From JAFGAV01 sp041479055 (GTDB lineage Bacteria; Acidobacteriota; Aminicenantia; Aminicenantales; JAFGAV01): a DNA stretch of 64,000 nucleotides. The translations under genes were made by a program, and so were the position numbers. The stretch is from NCBI GenBank assembly GCA_963702835.1, contig OY969762.1, forward strand, positions 2,170,001 through 2,234,000. Direction: 5' to 3'. The first letter of the stretch is position 1. Each line of letters begins with the position of its first letter. The notes under the pieces were generated by a model, which made no database searches, was not told where the DNA came from, and worked only from the letters and a program-made list of their open reading frames with translations. Shown here piece by piece: positions 54,252-63,033 of the stretch.

Positions 54252-55091
54252 ATGAAAAAGGGGCGAACAGCCGTATGTGCCGTTTTCATTTTTCTGGCCC
54301 TGGGCTGGGGCCAGCGCGCTGGGGGGCAGTTCACCGCCGCCGAGCTGGCCCAACGGCCGAAATGGGAAGAATTCCTCAAGACGGCCGAGATCGTCAAATG
54401 GGAGGATATCGGCGAGGGCGTGACCAAGCCGGTGAAGCTCTATCTCCAGAAAGGCGACTTGGAAGCCAAAGCGGTGTGGAAGAATCCCAGCGCCATCCAG
54501 ATGGGTGTCCCGGACAGCTGGACATACGAAATCGCCGCCTATGAGATGGACAAGCTCATCGGGTTGAACATGGCGCCGCCCACCGTGGAGCGGGAATTCC
54601 AGGGCAAGAAGGGATCGCTCCAGCTGTGGGCCACGACCAAGTACTCCTTGCTCAAGATCATGGAGCAGGGACTCTCCATCCCGGAAGCGGCCCGGGAGAG
54701 CACCGACAAGATGAAATATGTCGTCCGAGTGTTCGACTGCCTGATCGCCAACGACGACCGAACCCAACAGAACCTCTTGTACACCGAGGACTGGCGGACG
54801 ATCGTCATCGATCATTCCCGGGCCTTCCGCTCCACCAAAGAGTATGTCCAGAGGCTGGTCTATGGTCGAAACGGCATTAAGAGCGCCGAGGGACGGCTCC
54901 TTCTCTTTCGCCGCGTCCCGCGGAGCCTGGTGGACAGTATCCGAGCTCTCGACGCAAACAAGATCCGTCAGGCCGTCGGCCCTTATCTCAGCGAAGAAGA
55001 GATCCAGGCCGTCATGGCCCGGCAAAAACTCCTGCTTGAGGAGATCGCCCTCATGATCAAAGAGCAGGGGGAAAACGCGGTCTTATACTGA
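54252..55091 (+). CDS. Putative secreted atypical kinase (paralog 2)
   Basis: 279 residues with a signal peptide (about 1-25). A core like that of HipA, Fam20C and PI3/4-kinase-type folds can be read: K77 (KAVWK), E93 (TYEIAAYEMDKLIG), a catalytic-type loop LIANDDRTQQN (D169, R170, N174) and a metal-type D187 in IVIDHSRAF. The family name is unknown to me; kinase activity is inferred from residue order only. The C-terminal 80 residues are helical with a basic pattern ending MIKEQGENAVLY. Lies 28 bases before the third paralog. Likely periplasmic, where ATP supply is a puzzle. Confidence 0.72.
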   Translation: MKKGRTAVCAVFIFLALGWGQRAGGQFTAAELAQRPKWEEFLKTAEIVKWEDIGEGVTKPVKLYLQKGDLEAKAVWKNPSAIQMGVPDSWTYEIAAYEMDKLIGLNMAPPTVEREFQGKKGSLQLWATTKYSLLKIMEQGLSIPEAARESTDKMKYVVRVFDCLIANDDRTQQNLLYTEDWRTIVIDHSRAFRSTKEYVQRLVYGRNGIKSAEGRLLLFRRVPRSLVDSIRALDANKIRQAVGPYLSEEEIQAVMARQKLLLEEIALMIKEQGENAVLY

Positions 55092-55119
55092 TTCTTATGA
55101 TGTCCAAGGGAGGGGAAGG

Positions 55120-55950
55120 ATGAACAGACGCTTCATGATCCTGGTTTCCATTCTTGGCTTGGTGGGCCTAAGCCTTCCGGCTGCCGCCCAGTTCCTGCCC
55201 GAAGAGGTGGCCGAACGGGCCAAGTGGGAGGATTTCCTGACCACGGCCGAGATCGTCGGCCAGGAACAGTTGAAAGGCGAAGGGGCGGTGACCAACCCCT
55301 GGAAGCTGACCCTGAAAAAGGATGACCTTCAGCACTATGCCCTGTGGAAGAACATCAACGTGATGGTGGGGCGCTACACGGACAGCTGGAAATGGGAGGT
55401 GGCCGCCTACCGGATCGATAAGCTCTTGGACCTGAATATGGTGCCGCCCACCATGGAGCGCCGCTTCCAGGGCGACCACGGGTCAATCCAGATTTGGGCC
55501 GACGTGGAAATGACGCTCAAACAGAAAATGGACAAAAACATCAAGATGCCTTCCTATAAGATCTTCTTCTGGAACAGGGCCCTCTACCTGCAGCGATTTT
55601 TCGACAACTTGATCGGCAACGAAGACCGTCACCAGAACAACTACCTCATCACCAAGGATTGGCGCTTGATTCTCATCGACCATTCCCGGAGCTTCCGCAC
55701 CTCTAAAAAATTCACCACGGAGCTCCTCTACACCGAAAAGCGGCCGGAAGGGCCGATGGAAATGAAGGAGCTGCCCCGGACGCTGGTGGACAAGCTCAAG
55801 GCTCTGACCGCGGAAAGCGTCAAGGCCGCCGTGGGAGAGTATCTGACCGATGAAGAGGTCAAGGCCGTGCTCCTTCGGCGCGACCTGATGCTCCTGGAAA
55901 TCGACAAGCTGATCAAAAAATACGGCGGAGAAGACAAGGTCCTGTACTGA
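55120..55950 (+). CDS. Putative secreted atypical kinase (paralog 3)
   Basis: 276 residues, signal peptide about 1-23 ending AAAQ, AGGGGAAGG before ATG. The same residue positions as paralog 2 carry the core: K77 (YALWKN), E93, D169-R170-H171 in LIGNEDRHQNN with N174, and D187 in ILIDHSRSF. The NEDRHQNN loop is the closest of the three to the DRHxxN of Fam20-, HipA- and PI-kinase-like enzymes. A conserved N-terminal KWEDFLTTAEIV is shared with paralog 2 (KWEEFLKTAEIV). Third of a tandem set behind an exported phosphatase. Confidence 0.72.
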   Translation: MNRRFMILVSILGLVGLSLPAAAQFLPEEVAERAKWEDFLTTAEIVGQEQLKGEGAVTNPWKLTLKKDDLQHYALWKNINVMVGRYTDSWKWEVAAYRIDKLLDLNMVPPTMERRFQGDHGSIQIWADVEMTLKQKMDKNIKMPSYKIFFWNRALYLQRFFDNLIGNEDRHQNNYLITKDWRLILIDHSRSFRTSKKFTTELLYTEKRPEGPMEMKELPRTLVDKLKALTAESVKAAVGEYLTDEEVKAVLLRRDLMLLEIDKLIKKYGGEDKVLY

Positions 55951-55992
55951 GCGGCCTCTCTTCATCCGGCGCCACCGCCTCAGCCAAGCGCC

Positions 55993-56415
55993 CTAGCCGG
56001 AAGGAATCGTCATCCACAAGGTCAGGACGTTTTGTTTTTCTTCCCGGCGGTAATCAAGGCCTTCCATCAGAGTGCGCATGAGATGAACGCCGAACCCGCC
56101 CTTGACCCCATCCCTCACATAACGGTCCAGGTCCGGCGGCTCAACGTCCCGGGGATCGAAGGGATGGCCGTCGTCCCTGATCTCGATGGTGAGCCGGCCG
56201 CCCTCGAGCCTGGCCCAAAGACGGATCTCGCCCTGGCCCTGGGCATAGGCATAGCAGATGATGTTGAGACAGGCTTCGGTCACGGCCAGCTCCAAGTGAT
56301 AGGTCGGTTCGGCCGGCAGGTTGAGCCGGACGGCGACATCTTTCAGGAAGAGGCGGACCAGGGCGACCCCGGCCATATCGCCCTGGACAACGATCTTCTC
56401 GTTCAAACCCACCAT
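55993..56415 (-). CDS. RsbW/SpoIIAB-like anti-sigma ATP-binding protein
   Basis: About 140 residues from ATG 56415, which has GTGGGGAAA upstream; the frame extends to 56538 but the extra part is basic and unlike the family. N-box LAVTEACLNIICYAY, G1 IRDDGHPFD and G2 GGFGVHLM define the GHKL ATPase fold of serine-protein kinases that bind sigma or anti-sigma factors. It is divergent from the carrier gene at 56548. A natural partner for the STAS protein at 51505 and the PP2C at 44765. Confidence 0.85.
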   Translation of the reverse strand: MVGLNEKIVVQGDMAGVALVRLFLKDVAVRLNLPAEPTYHLELAVTEACLNIICYAYAQGQGEIRLWARLEGGRLTIEIRDDGHPFDPRDVEPPDLDRYVRDGVKGGFGVHLMRTLMEGLDYRREEKQNVLTLWMTIPSG

Positions 56416-56547
56416 TTTTCGATTTCCCCACCATTTTACCAGAACAGGCATCGGGGAGAAACTTTTAATGTTGGATTGCCGGATTTGACATTTTGCAGAT
56501 GATCCATTAAGAAATAGACATTCAACGGGAGTGGACAAGGAGGGACT

Positions 56548-58056
56548 ATGAGCGATTCCCCCGGCTCACCCAACGTTTTCTATAAGTTCCTCAGGCTGTT
56601 CACCGACATCCGGCCCGGAGAGGCGCCCAAAGCCCTGCTCCTAGCCCTGAACATTTTCCTGTTGCTCCTAGCCTATTATCTCATCAAGCCGGTCCGGGAG
56701 GCGCTCTTGCTTGTGGATAAAGACGCGCCCAGGATCAAGAGCTATCTCAGCGGCGCCCAGGCCTTCCTCCTGGTCTTCGTCATCATGGCCTTCAGCCTCC
56801 TTGCCTCCAAGGTGCCCCGGCATAAGCTCATTACCTGGGTGACCCTATTCTTCATCTCCAACTTGGTCATCTTTTATATCCTGCACCTGGCGGGCGTCGG
56901 CGCCGGCGCCATGGGCATCGTCTTTTTTATCTGGATCGGTATTTTCAACCTGCTGGTGGTGGCCCAGTTCTGGGGTTTCGCCAATGATCTCTACATAGAT
57001 GAGGTCGGCAAGCGAATTTTCCCCCTGATCGCTTTCGGCGCCACCCTGGGCGCCGTAACCGGCAGCCGAATCGCCAAGCTGATCATCGAGCCTCTGGGCA
57101 AGTTTAACTTGATGCTCCTCTCCGGCGCAGTGTTGGGGGTGTGCATCCTTATGGCGGTCTTGATTCATCGGCGGGAGGTCCGCTCACCCCAGAGCGGGGG
57201 ACAGCCCGACGCCCACCTGCAGGAGAAGCCGCTCAAACCGGGCGACGGATTCAGCCTGGTGGTCAAGACCCGCTACTTGCTTTACATTGCCCTGGCCATC
57301 CTGGTTTATAATTTCATCAACACCATCGGCGAATACATCATCTCCGACGTCAGCACCCGGTCGGGGGGAAAGGCTTTTGAGGCTACCTCCTCCGTTCAAG
57401 AACAGCTCAATCTTAAGTGGTTTCGGGAAAGGGATCTCAACAACGATAATATTCTGGCCGATAAGGAAGTCCCCAATAAAAAAACCTTTGAACGGCTGGA
57501 TGACAACAAGGACAAAGTCATTACTTTAAAAGAAGCGCGCGAATTTTTCATCGGGGAATATAACGGCAAGTTTTTCTCCGACTACCAGTTCCTGACCAAC
57601 ATCCTGGCCTTGGTCATTCAGTTATTTCTGGTATCCCGCATCTTCCGCTGGGTGGGAGTGGGGGGGGCGCTTTTCGTCCTGCCCTTCATCGCCCTGGGCG
57701 GGTATGCCTTCATCTCCCTGGGCGCCACCCTGCTCCTGGTCAAGTGGGTCAAGTCCTTGGAAAACGGGACGGACTATTCCTTGATGAACACCATCAAGGC
57801 CGCCTTATTCCTGGTCACGCCCCGCGAGGAAAAGTACAAGGCCAAGGCGGCCATCGACACTTTCTTCGTCCGGGGCGGGGACGCCCTGGCCGCCCTGGCC
57901 GTATTCATCGGTACGACCTTCCTGGCCATGAAGATCGAAAAATTCGCTATCCTGAACATCGCCATCGTCCTTGTCTGGCTATTACTGGCTTACCTGATCA
58001 TGCGGCAGTATAAGCTGAAAAAAGCCCAGTCGGCGGTTGTTCAGGACCATAAATAA
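56548..58056 (+). CDS. ATP/ADP-translocase-like carrier with inserted EF-hand pair
   Basis: 502 residues, about 12 helices, with AAGGAGGG before the ATG. The first helix LLLALNIFLLLLAYYLIKPV and the loop WGFANDLYIDEVGKRIFPLI relate it to the two HEAT-fused carriers, but it lacks HEAT repeats. Between helices (about 290-335) sit two canonical 12-residue EF-hand loops: DLNNDNILADKE (296-307) and DDNKDKVITLKE (318-329), ten residues apart as in paired bacterial EF-hands. Calcium control of the carrier is an inference. Substrate unknown. Confidence 0.83.
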   Translation: MSDSPGSPNVFYKFLRLFTDIRPGEAPKALLLALNIFLLLLAYYLIKPVREALLLVDKDAPRIKSYLSGAQAFLLVFVIMAFSLLASKVPRHKLITWVTLFFISNLVIFYILHLAGVGAGAMGIVFFIWIGIFNLLVVAQFWGFANDLYIDEVGKRIFPLIAFGATLGAVTGSRIAKLIIEPLGKFNLMLLSGAVLGVCILMAVLIHRREVRSPQSGGQPDAHLQEKPLKPGDGFSLVVKTRYLLYIALAILVYNFINTIGEYIISDVSTRSGGKAFEATSSVQEQLNLKWFRERDLNNDNILADKEVPNKKTFERLDDNKDKVITLKEAREFFIGEYNGKFFSDYQFLTNILALVIQLFLVSRIFRWVGVGGALFVLPFIALGGYAFISLGATLLLVKWVKSLENGTDYSLMNTIKAALFLVTPREEKYKAKAAIDTFFVRGGDALAALAVFIGTTFLAMKIEKFAILNIAIVLVWLLLAYLIMRQYKLKKAQSAVVQDHK

Positions 58057-58080
58057 AATCAAAACGAGGAGGAAAAGATC

Positions 58081-58842
58081 ATGAAGATGGTCACGATCAT
58101 CATGAGAACAGCAATCATTCTGGCCTTGGCAGCGGGCATCCTGGCCGGCCAGGCGCAGACTCAGGCTCAAACGCAGCCCCAGACCCCCGCCCCCCAGGAG
58201 CCGGCCTTCCGGCCGGCCCTGCTGGAGCAGCCCTTTCCCGACTTCAGCCTGCCCACCTACCAGGGCGGCAGCCTGACCCTCTCCAGCCTCCGGGGCAAGA
58301 ACGTCGTTCTCATCATTTCCCGCGTCTATGCCGGAGAAGGACGCTACTGCACCATCTGCGACTACAAGTACGCCGAAGCTGTGGAAATCGAGAATAAAGC
58401 CAAGCTCCGCGAAAAATATAATGCCGAGGTGTTGTTCCTTTTCGCCTTCAGCCGGGAAGAAGTGGCCAAATGGCTGGCGGCCTTGCCCGCTCAACTGGAG
58501 AAGATCAAAAACTGGAAGAACCCTCCGGAGCCGGAAAAACTTGACCAGCAGGGAAAAGAGCGAATGGAGCGCATGCGCAAGTTTTTTCCCCTTGACTTGA
58601 GCCTGAAGGAGGGCGAAGTCCCCCTGCCCTTCCCCCTGCTCCTCGATGCCGACCGGAAGCTGTCCAAGACTCTGGGTGTCTTCGCCGCGGAATGGAGCGG
58701 CAGCAAGGCGGACCAAGGCATCCCCAGCGTCTTTATCCTGGACAAGAACGGCGTCCTCCAGTTCAAGTACATCGGCCAGAACACGGCGGACCGGCCCAGC
58801 TACGAGTATTTGATGAAGATCCTGAACATGATCGGAAGGTAA
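58081..58842 (+). CDS. Exported AhpC/TSA-type redoxin
   Basis: 253 residues. Signal peptide followed by a Gln/Thr/Pro-rich linker (QAQTQAQTQPQT), then a thioredoxin fold: FPDFSLPTYQGGSLTLSSLR, a CTIC motif at C90/C93 (RYCTICDYKY) and GIPSVFILDKNGVLQFKYIG. The CxxC lies later and in a different context than in classic peroxiredoxins, so a thiol-oxidoreductase is more likely than a peroxidase. GAGGAGGAAAAG precedes the ATG. Lies 24 bases after the EF-hand carrier gene, probably in one transcript. Confidence 0.8.
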   Translation: MKMVTIIMRTAIILALAAGILAGQAQTQAQTQPQTPAPQEPAFRPALLEQPFPDFSLPTYQGGSLTLSSLRGKNVVLIISRVYAGEGRYCTICDYKYAEAVEIENKAKLREKYNAEVLFLFAFSREEVAKWLAALPAQLEKIKNWKNPPEPEKLDQQGKERMERMRKFFPLDLSLKEGEVPLPFPLLLDADRKLSKTLGVFAAEWSGSKADQGIPSVFILDKNGVLQFKYIGQNTADRPSYEYLMKILNMIGR

Positions 58843-58885
58843 GAATACGCCCGTATCTTTCAAGAAATGGCAAAATTATAAAAAG

Positions 58886-58919
58886 ATATTCACAGTATTG
58901 TGAATAACCCTGTGAATAA
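58886..58919. promoter_or_regulatory. Cluster of DnaA-box sequences
   Basis: TGTGAATAA, the reverse complement of the DnaA box TTATNCACA, occurs exactly at 58899-58907 and 58911-58919, and ATATTCACA (one mismatch, opposite strand) at 58886-58894. The first two overlap an inverted repeat TATTCACA/TGTGAATA. The surroundings are AT-rich, between two convergent genes. No dnaA, dnaN or other origin gene is in the window. Confidence 0.45.
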
Positions 58920-59006
58920 CTCTATTTTTCTTATGCCAACCCGCTGCATTCACGGAGGATATGACAAATTGCACTCGAATATGTGCATCGGCCGGCCCTC
59001 AAAATT

Positions 59007-62000
59007 CTAACGGACGGTATTCTTCTTTTTGAATCGAAGGGCCAAGTCGTCTAAGAGCGAATAGACGACCGGGACGATGACCAGGGTCAACAGGGTTGAG
59101 CTGGTCAGCCCGCCGATGATGGTGAAGCCGATGGCTTGCCGGAAGTTGGAGCTGGCGCCCAGCCCCGCCGCCACGGGAATCATGCCCAGGATCATGGCCA
59201 TAGTGGTCATCAGGATCGGCCGCAGACGGGTCGAGCCCGCTTCGACGATAGCTTCAGCCCGCTTTAAGCCCCGCCGGCGCAGGGTGTTCGTGTAATCGAT
59301 GAGCAGGATGGAGTTTTTGGTGACCAGCCCCATGAGCATGATCAGGCCAATAAAGGCCACCATGTCGAACAGCTTGTTGGCCAGGAGCAGGCCCAAGACG
59401 GCCCCAATGATGGACAGGGGGAGGGCCAGCATGATGACAAAAGGCTGGATAAAGGAGCCGAACTGCGCGGCCAGGACCATATAGACAAAGACGATGGCCA
59501 AGAAAAGGGCCAGGGTCAGGGAGCCGAACATTTGCCGGGTCATTTCCACCTGGCCGCTGTACTCATAGCTGACGTCGCCGGGGAAGCGCACGGCGGCCAG
59601 CGCGGCGTCGGCCTTGCGGGTGATCTCGTTCAAGGCCCGGCCCTTCAGGACGTTGGCCGAGATGCTGATGCGGCGGATGCGGTTGGCGCGCTTGATCTGG
59701 GTCGGCCCGCTAACGATCTTGAGCTGGGCCACCTGGTCCAAGGTGATGGACCCGCCTCTCATAGTGGGCAGGTAGGCTTCCCGGATCTTTTCCAGGTTGA
59801 AGCGAAGGTCCTCCGTGGCCCGGACGCGGATGTCGATGAGCTTTTCTCCCTCGCGGTACTTGGAAGCCAGGTCACCGTCGATCATGGAGCGCATCAGGGA
59901 GGCGACTTGATAGGTCCCGGCCCCGAGCCGGGTGGCGCGCTCGCGGTCGATCTGAATCTGGATTTCGGGCTTGGGCGGCCGGTTGTTGCTGTTGATGTCC
60001 ACCAACCCGCTGACGCTCTGCAGGGCTTGGACGACGTTGTCGCTGGCCTTGCTCAGGTGGCCGAGGTCCGTGCCCTTGAGGTCGATTTGGACGGGCAACT
60101 GCTGCATGGAAGAGAAGGCCGCCCCGCCCATGCTCATGGCCTCCTGGAAGGTGATGGTCGCCCCGGGGATGACGGCCAGCAGGGGGCGCAGCCGGTCTTG
60201 ATAGGCCTGGGAATCTTTGGGGGGCAGGTTGAGCTTGACGTTGACGCTGGCCACGTCGGAGGAGCCGTCGGACGAGCCGACGATGGTGGACAGATCTGTG
60301 ATTTCCTTCTGCTGCCGGAGAACCGTCTCGATCCGCCGGACGATCTGGTCGGTCTGCTCCAAGGAGCTGCCCGAAGCGGTCTGGATGGACAGGTTGAATT
60401 CGGGCTGCTGCCCGTGCGGTGCTCCGCCCGTGCCCACCAGGGTGAAAAGGTAGGCGCTCAGGATGAAGACCAGAGTAGTGATGAGGACGATCGTCTTGCG
60501 GTGGCCCAAGGCCCAGCGTAGGACCGGGCGATAGTTGTTTCCCAGCTTCTCATAGAACTTGGAGACCAGTCCCCCGAAGCGCGACGACAGGGTTTTCCGC
60601 CCGTCCTTTTCGGCCTTGCGGAAGAAGTAGGCCGAGAGCATGGGGGCGAAGGTGAAGGCCTCGAACAGGGAGATAAGGACTGCGGCCGCCACGGTCACCC
60701 CGAACTGCCGGAAGAACTTGCCGGCAATGCCCGCGGTGAAGGCCACCGGCAGGAAGACGGCCACGATGGTCAGGGTGGTGGCCATGACCGCCAGGCCGAC
60801 CTCTGAGGTGCCGTCGCTGGCCGCCTGGCGAGGTGTCTGGCCCAGCTTATCCATGTGGCGGAATATGTTCTCCCGGACGACGATGGCGTCGTCGATCAGC
60901 AGCCCAACCGACAAACTCAAGGCCATAAGGGTGATGACGTTGACCGTGTAGCCCAGGGCGCTCATCACGGCGAAAACGGCGATGATGCACACCGGCAGAC
61001 CGGCCACAGTGATGAGTGTGTTGCGCAGGTCACCGAAGGAGAAAAAGACGACCAGGCCGGCGAAAAGAATGCCCAGGATCAGGCTGTTGATGACCTCATT
61101 TCGGGAGTTTCTGATGATGACCGAGGTGTCCACCGTCGGCCGGATTTCGAGGTTGGGGTAGGCGGCCTTGATGCGGTCTATGGTTTTATAGACCTGGTCG
61201 GCCACCTTGATCGTGTTTGTCCCGGACTGCTTCTGCACTACGAGGGAGATGTTCTCCAGGCCGTTCAGGCGGGAGATCGTCCGCTTGGTCTTGAAACCGT
61301 CCTTGACCGTGCCGATGTCCTTGAGGTAAACGGGATTGCCGGCCACCGTGGCCACCACGATGTCCAGCATTTCCTGCAAGCTGCCGAACTCGGCCTTGGT
61401 CCGGATGAGAAAATCCTGGGTCTTTTCGGTCACCCGGCCGGCAGGCAGGTTAAGGTTTTCCCCCCGGATAGCCTGGGTGACCTGGGCGATGGAGATGCCC
61501 AGGGCGTTCATTTTATTGAGGTCCACCTCGACCTGGATTTCCCGCTCCAGGCCGCCGATGATGTTCACCGCGCCGACGCCGTCCACTTGTTGGATGCTGG
61601 GCTTGATGTTGTCTTCGATCAGGGTCCGCAGCTCGGGAAGGCCCACAGAGTTGCCCTTGCTCTGGATGCCGAAGGACACCACCGGCACGGCCGAGGGGTC
61701 GAATTTGTCGATGATGGGTTCGATGATCTCCCGGGGCAGGGTGTTGCGGATAGTGGCCACCTTTTCCCGGACTTCGGAGGAGGCCTGCTGGGTGTCCTTC
61801 TCCAGGACGAACTGGGCAACGATGACCGAAACCCCTTCCGAGGAGGTGGAATAAAGCTTGTCCAGGCCGTTGAGGGTGCTCAGCACGTCCTCGATGGGCT
61901 TGGTCACCTGGGATTCCATCTCCTCAGGGCCCACGCCGGGGTTGGCCACGGTGACGGCCACGATGGGCAGGGTGATGTCGGGCATGAGGTCTACGCCCAG

Positions 62001-62093
62001 CCGGGAGTAGGACAGGGCACCTATGACCACCAGGGCGATGATGATCATGGTGATGAAGACGGGTTGCTTGATGGAAACGTCGGCAATTTTCAT
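59007..62093 (-). CDS. RND (HAE1/AcrB-type) efflux pump
   Basis: 1,028 residues, full length for the family. The proton-relay Asp pair is in VGLLIDDAIVVREN, and the partner Lys is in GLVTKNSILLID. N-terminal motif PGVGPEEMESQVTKPIEDVL is typical of the HAE1 group. Two large periplasmic loops and twelve helices are apparent. With the adaptor and TolC-type genes upstream it forms a complete tripartite pump driven by protons. Substrates cannot be told from sequence. The end faces the redoxin gene. Confidence 0.93.
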   Translation of the reverse strand: MKIADVSIKQPVFITMIIIALVVIGALSYSRLGVDLMPDITLPIVAVTVANPGVGPEEMESQVTKPIEDVLSTLNGLDKLYSTSSEGVSVIVAQFVLEKDTQQASSEVREKVATIRNTLPREIIEPIIDKFDPSAVPVVSFGIQSKGNSVGLPELRTLIEDNIKPSIQQVDGVGAVNIIGGLEREIQVEVDLNKMNALGISIAQVTQAIRGENLNLPAGRVTEKTQDFLIRTKAEFGSLQEMLDIVVATVAGNPVYLKDIGTVKDGFKTKRTISRLNGLENISLVVQKQSGTNTIKVADQVYKTIDRIKAAYPNLEIRPTVDTSVIIRNSRNEVINSLILGILFAGLVVFFSFGDLRNTLITVAGLPVCIIAVFAVMSALGYTVNVITLMALSLSVGLLIDDAIVVRENIFRHMDKLGQTPRQAASDGTSEVGLAVMATTLTIVAVFLPVAFTAGIAGKFFRQFGVTVAAAVLISLFEAFTFAPMLSAYFFRKAEKDGRKTLSSRFGGLVSKFYEKLGNNYRPVLRWALGHRKTIVLITTLVFILSAYLFTLVGTGGAPHGQQPEFNLSIQTASGSSLEQTDQIVRRIETVLRQQKEITDLSTIVGSSDGSSDVASVNVKLNLPPKDSQAYQDRLRPLLAVIPGATITFQEAMSMGGAAFSSMQQLPVQIDLKGTDLGHLSKASDNVVQALQSVSGLVDINSNNRPPKPEIQIQIDRERATRLGAGTYQVASLMRSMIDGDLASKYREGEKLIDIRVRATEDLRFNLEKIREAYLPTMRGGSITLDQVAQLKIVSGPTQIKRANRIRRISISANVLKGRALNEITRKADAALAAVRFPGDVSYEYSGQVEMTRQMFGSLTLALFLAIVFVYMVLAAQFGSFIQPFVIMLALPLSIIGAVLGLLLANKLFDMVAFIGLIMLMGLVTKNSILLIDYTNTLRRRGLKRAEAIVEAGSTRLRPILMTTMAMILGMIPVAAGLGASSNFRQAIGFTIIGGLTSSTLLTLVIVPVVYSLLDDLALRFKKKNTVR

Positions 62094-62105
62094 GGAGAAC
62101 GCTCC

Positions 62106-63017
62106 TCAGTTCCGGACCGGCTGGGGGGTGATGATCTTGATCTTGTCCTTGTCGTTGAGCTGGCTGGCCCCCGTGGTGACGACCTGCTGGCCGGCCTGGA
62201 GGCCGGTCAGGATCTCGATGACGTCGCCCTCCACTTGGCCCACGGTCACCGGCTGGATCTGGGCTTGGCCGCCGTCGGCCAGGAAGACGTATTTTTGGCC
62301 GGCCCGGTCAACCACCGCAGCCAAGGACACAACCAGGGCCTGGCGCTGACCGGTGGTCCACTCCACTTCGGCATACATTCCCGGTTTGATCCGGTAGCCG
62401 GGGTTGGGCAGGCTCAGCTCGACGTCGATGGTTCGGTTGACGGGGTTGGCCACGGGGGAGATGTTGGTCACCTGGGCTTTGAAGGTTTCGCCCGGATAGG
62501 ATTCCAGGGTCACCTTGGCGGCCTGGCCCATTTTGATGAAGCGGATCTTCTTTTCGTCCACGGAGGCCATGACCTTGACCCGGTCGATATCGACCAGGGT
62601 CATCAGGGGAACGGCCGGGTTGACGGCCGCGCCCGGGTTCTGGAGCAGCCGGGAGACGACGCCCTTGACGTCGCTCTTGACCTCGAAATCCTTGAATTCA
62701 AACCCCACTTCGTCCCGGCTGACGATGGCCACCGTCTGTCCGGGCTGGACGACGCTGCCCATCTTGACCAGGTTCTTGGCGACCTTGCCCATGACCTTGG
62801 AGTAGAGGGTGATCTCGGAATCAGCCTGGATATTGGCCGAAGCGTGAAAGCTGTCCACGATGTTGATCGTCGAAGGCTGGGCGGTTTCGACCGCGACGAT
62901 TTTTTGAGGAACGGGCTGGTTGGCCGCCTTTTTCTTGGCGGCGTAGTTGACATAGGCCCGGAAGCCGATGAAGCCCAAGATCAGGACCAGGACCAGGATG
63001 ATGATGACTTTCTTCAT
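62106..63017 (-). CDS. RND periplasmic adaptor (membrane fusion protein)
   Basis: 303 residues. N-terminal membrane anchor (VIIILVLVLILGFIGF), a lipoyl-like region split as SEITLYSKVMGKVAKNLVKM and VKSDVKGVVSRLL, then the barrel and C-terminal domain (LPNPGYRIKPGMYAEV). The hairpin between lipoyl halves is very short, as in small adaptors. Thirteen bases before the pump gene and 16 after the TolC-type gene. Confidence 0.9.
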   Translation of the reverse strand: MKKVIIILVLVLILGFIGFRAYVNYAAKKKAANQPVPQKIVAVETAQPSTINIVDSFHASANIQADSEITLYSKVMGKVAKNLVKMGSVVQPGQTVAIVSRDEVGFEFKDFEVKSDVKGVVSRLLQNPGAAVNPAVPLMTLVDIDRVKVMASVDEKKIRFIKMGQAAKVTLESYPGETFKAQVTNISPVANPVNRTIDVELSLPNPGYRIKPGMYAEVEWTTGQRQALVVSLAAVVDRAGQKYVFLADGGQAQIQPVTVGQVEGDVIEILTGLQAGQQVVTTGASQLNDKDKIKIITPQPVRN

Positions 63018-63033
63018 GATCTGCTCCCTTTGC

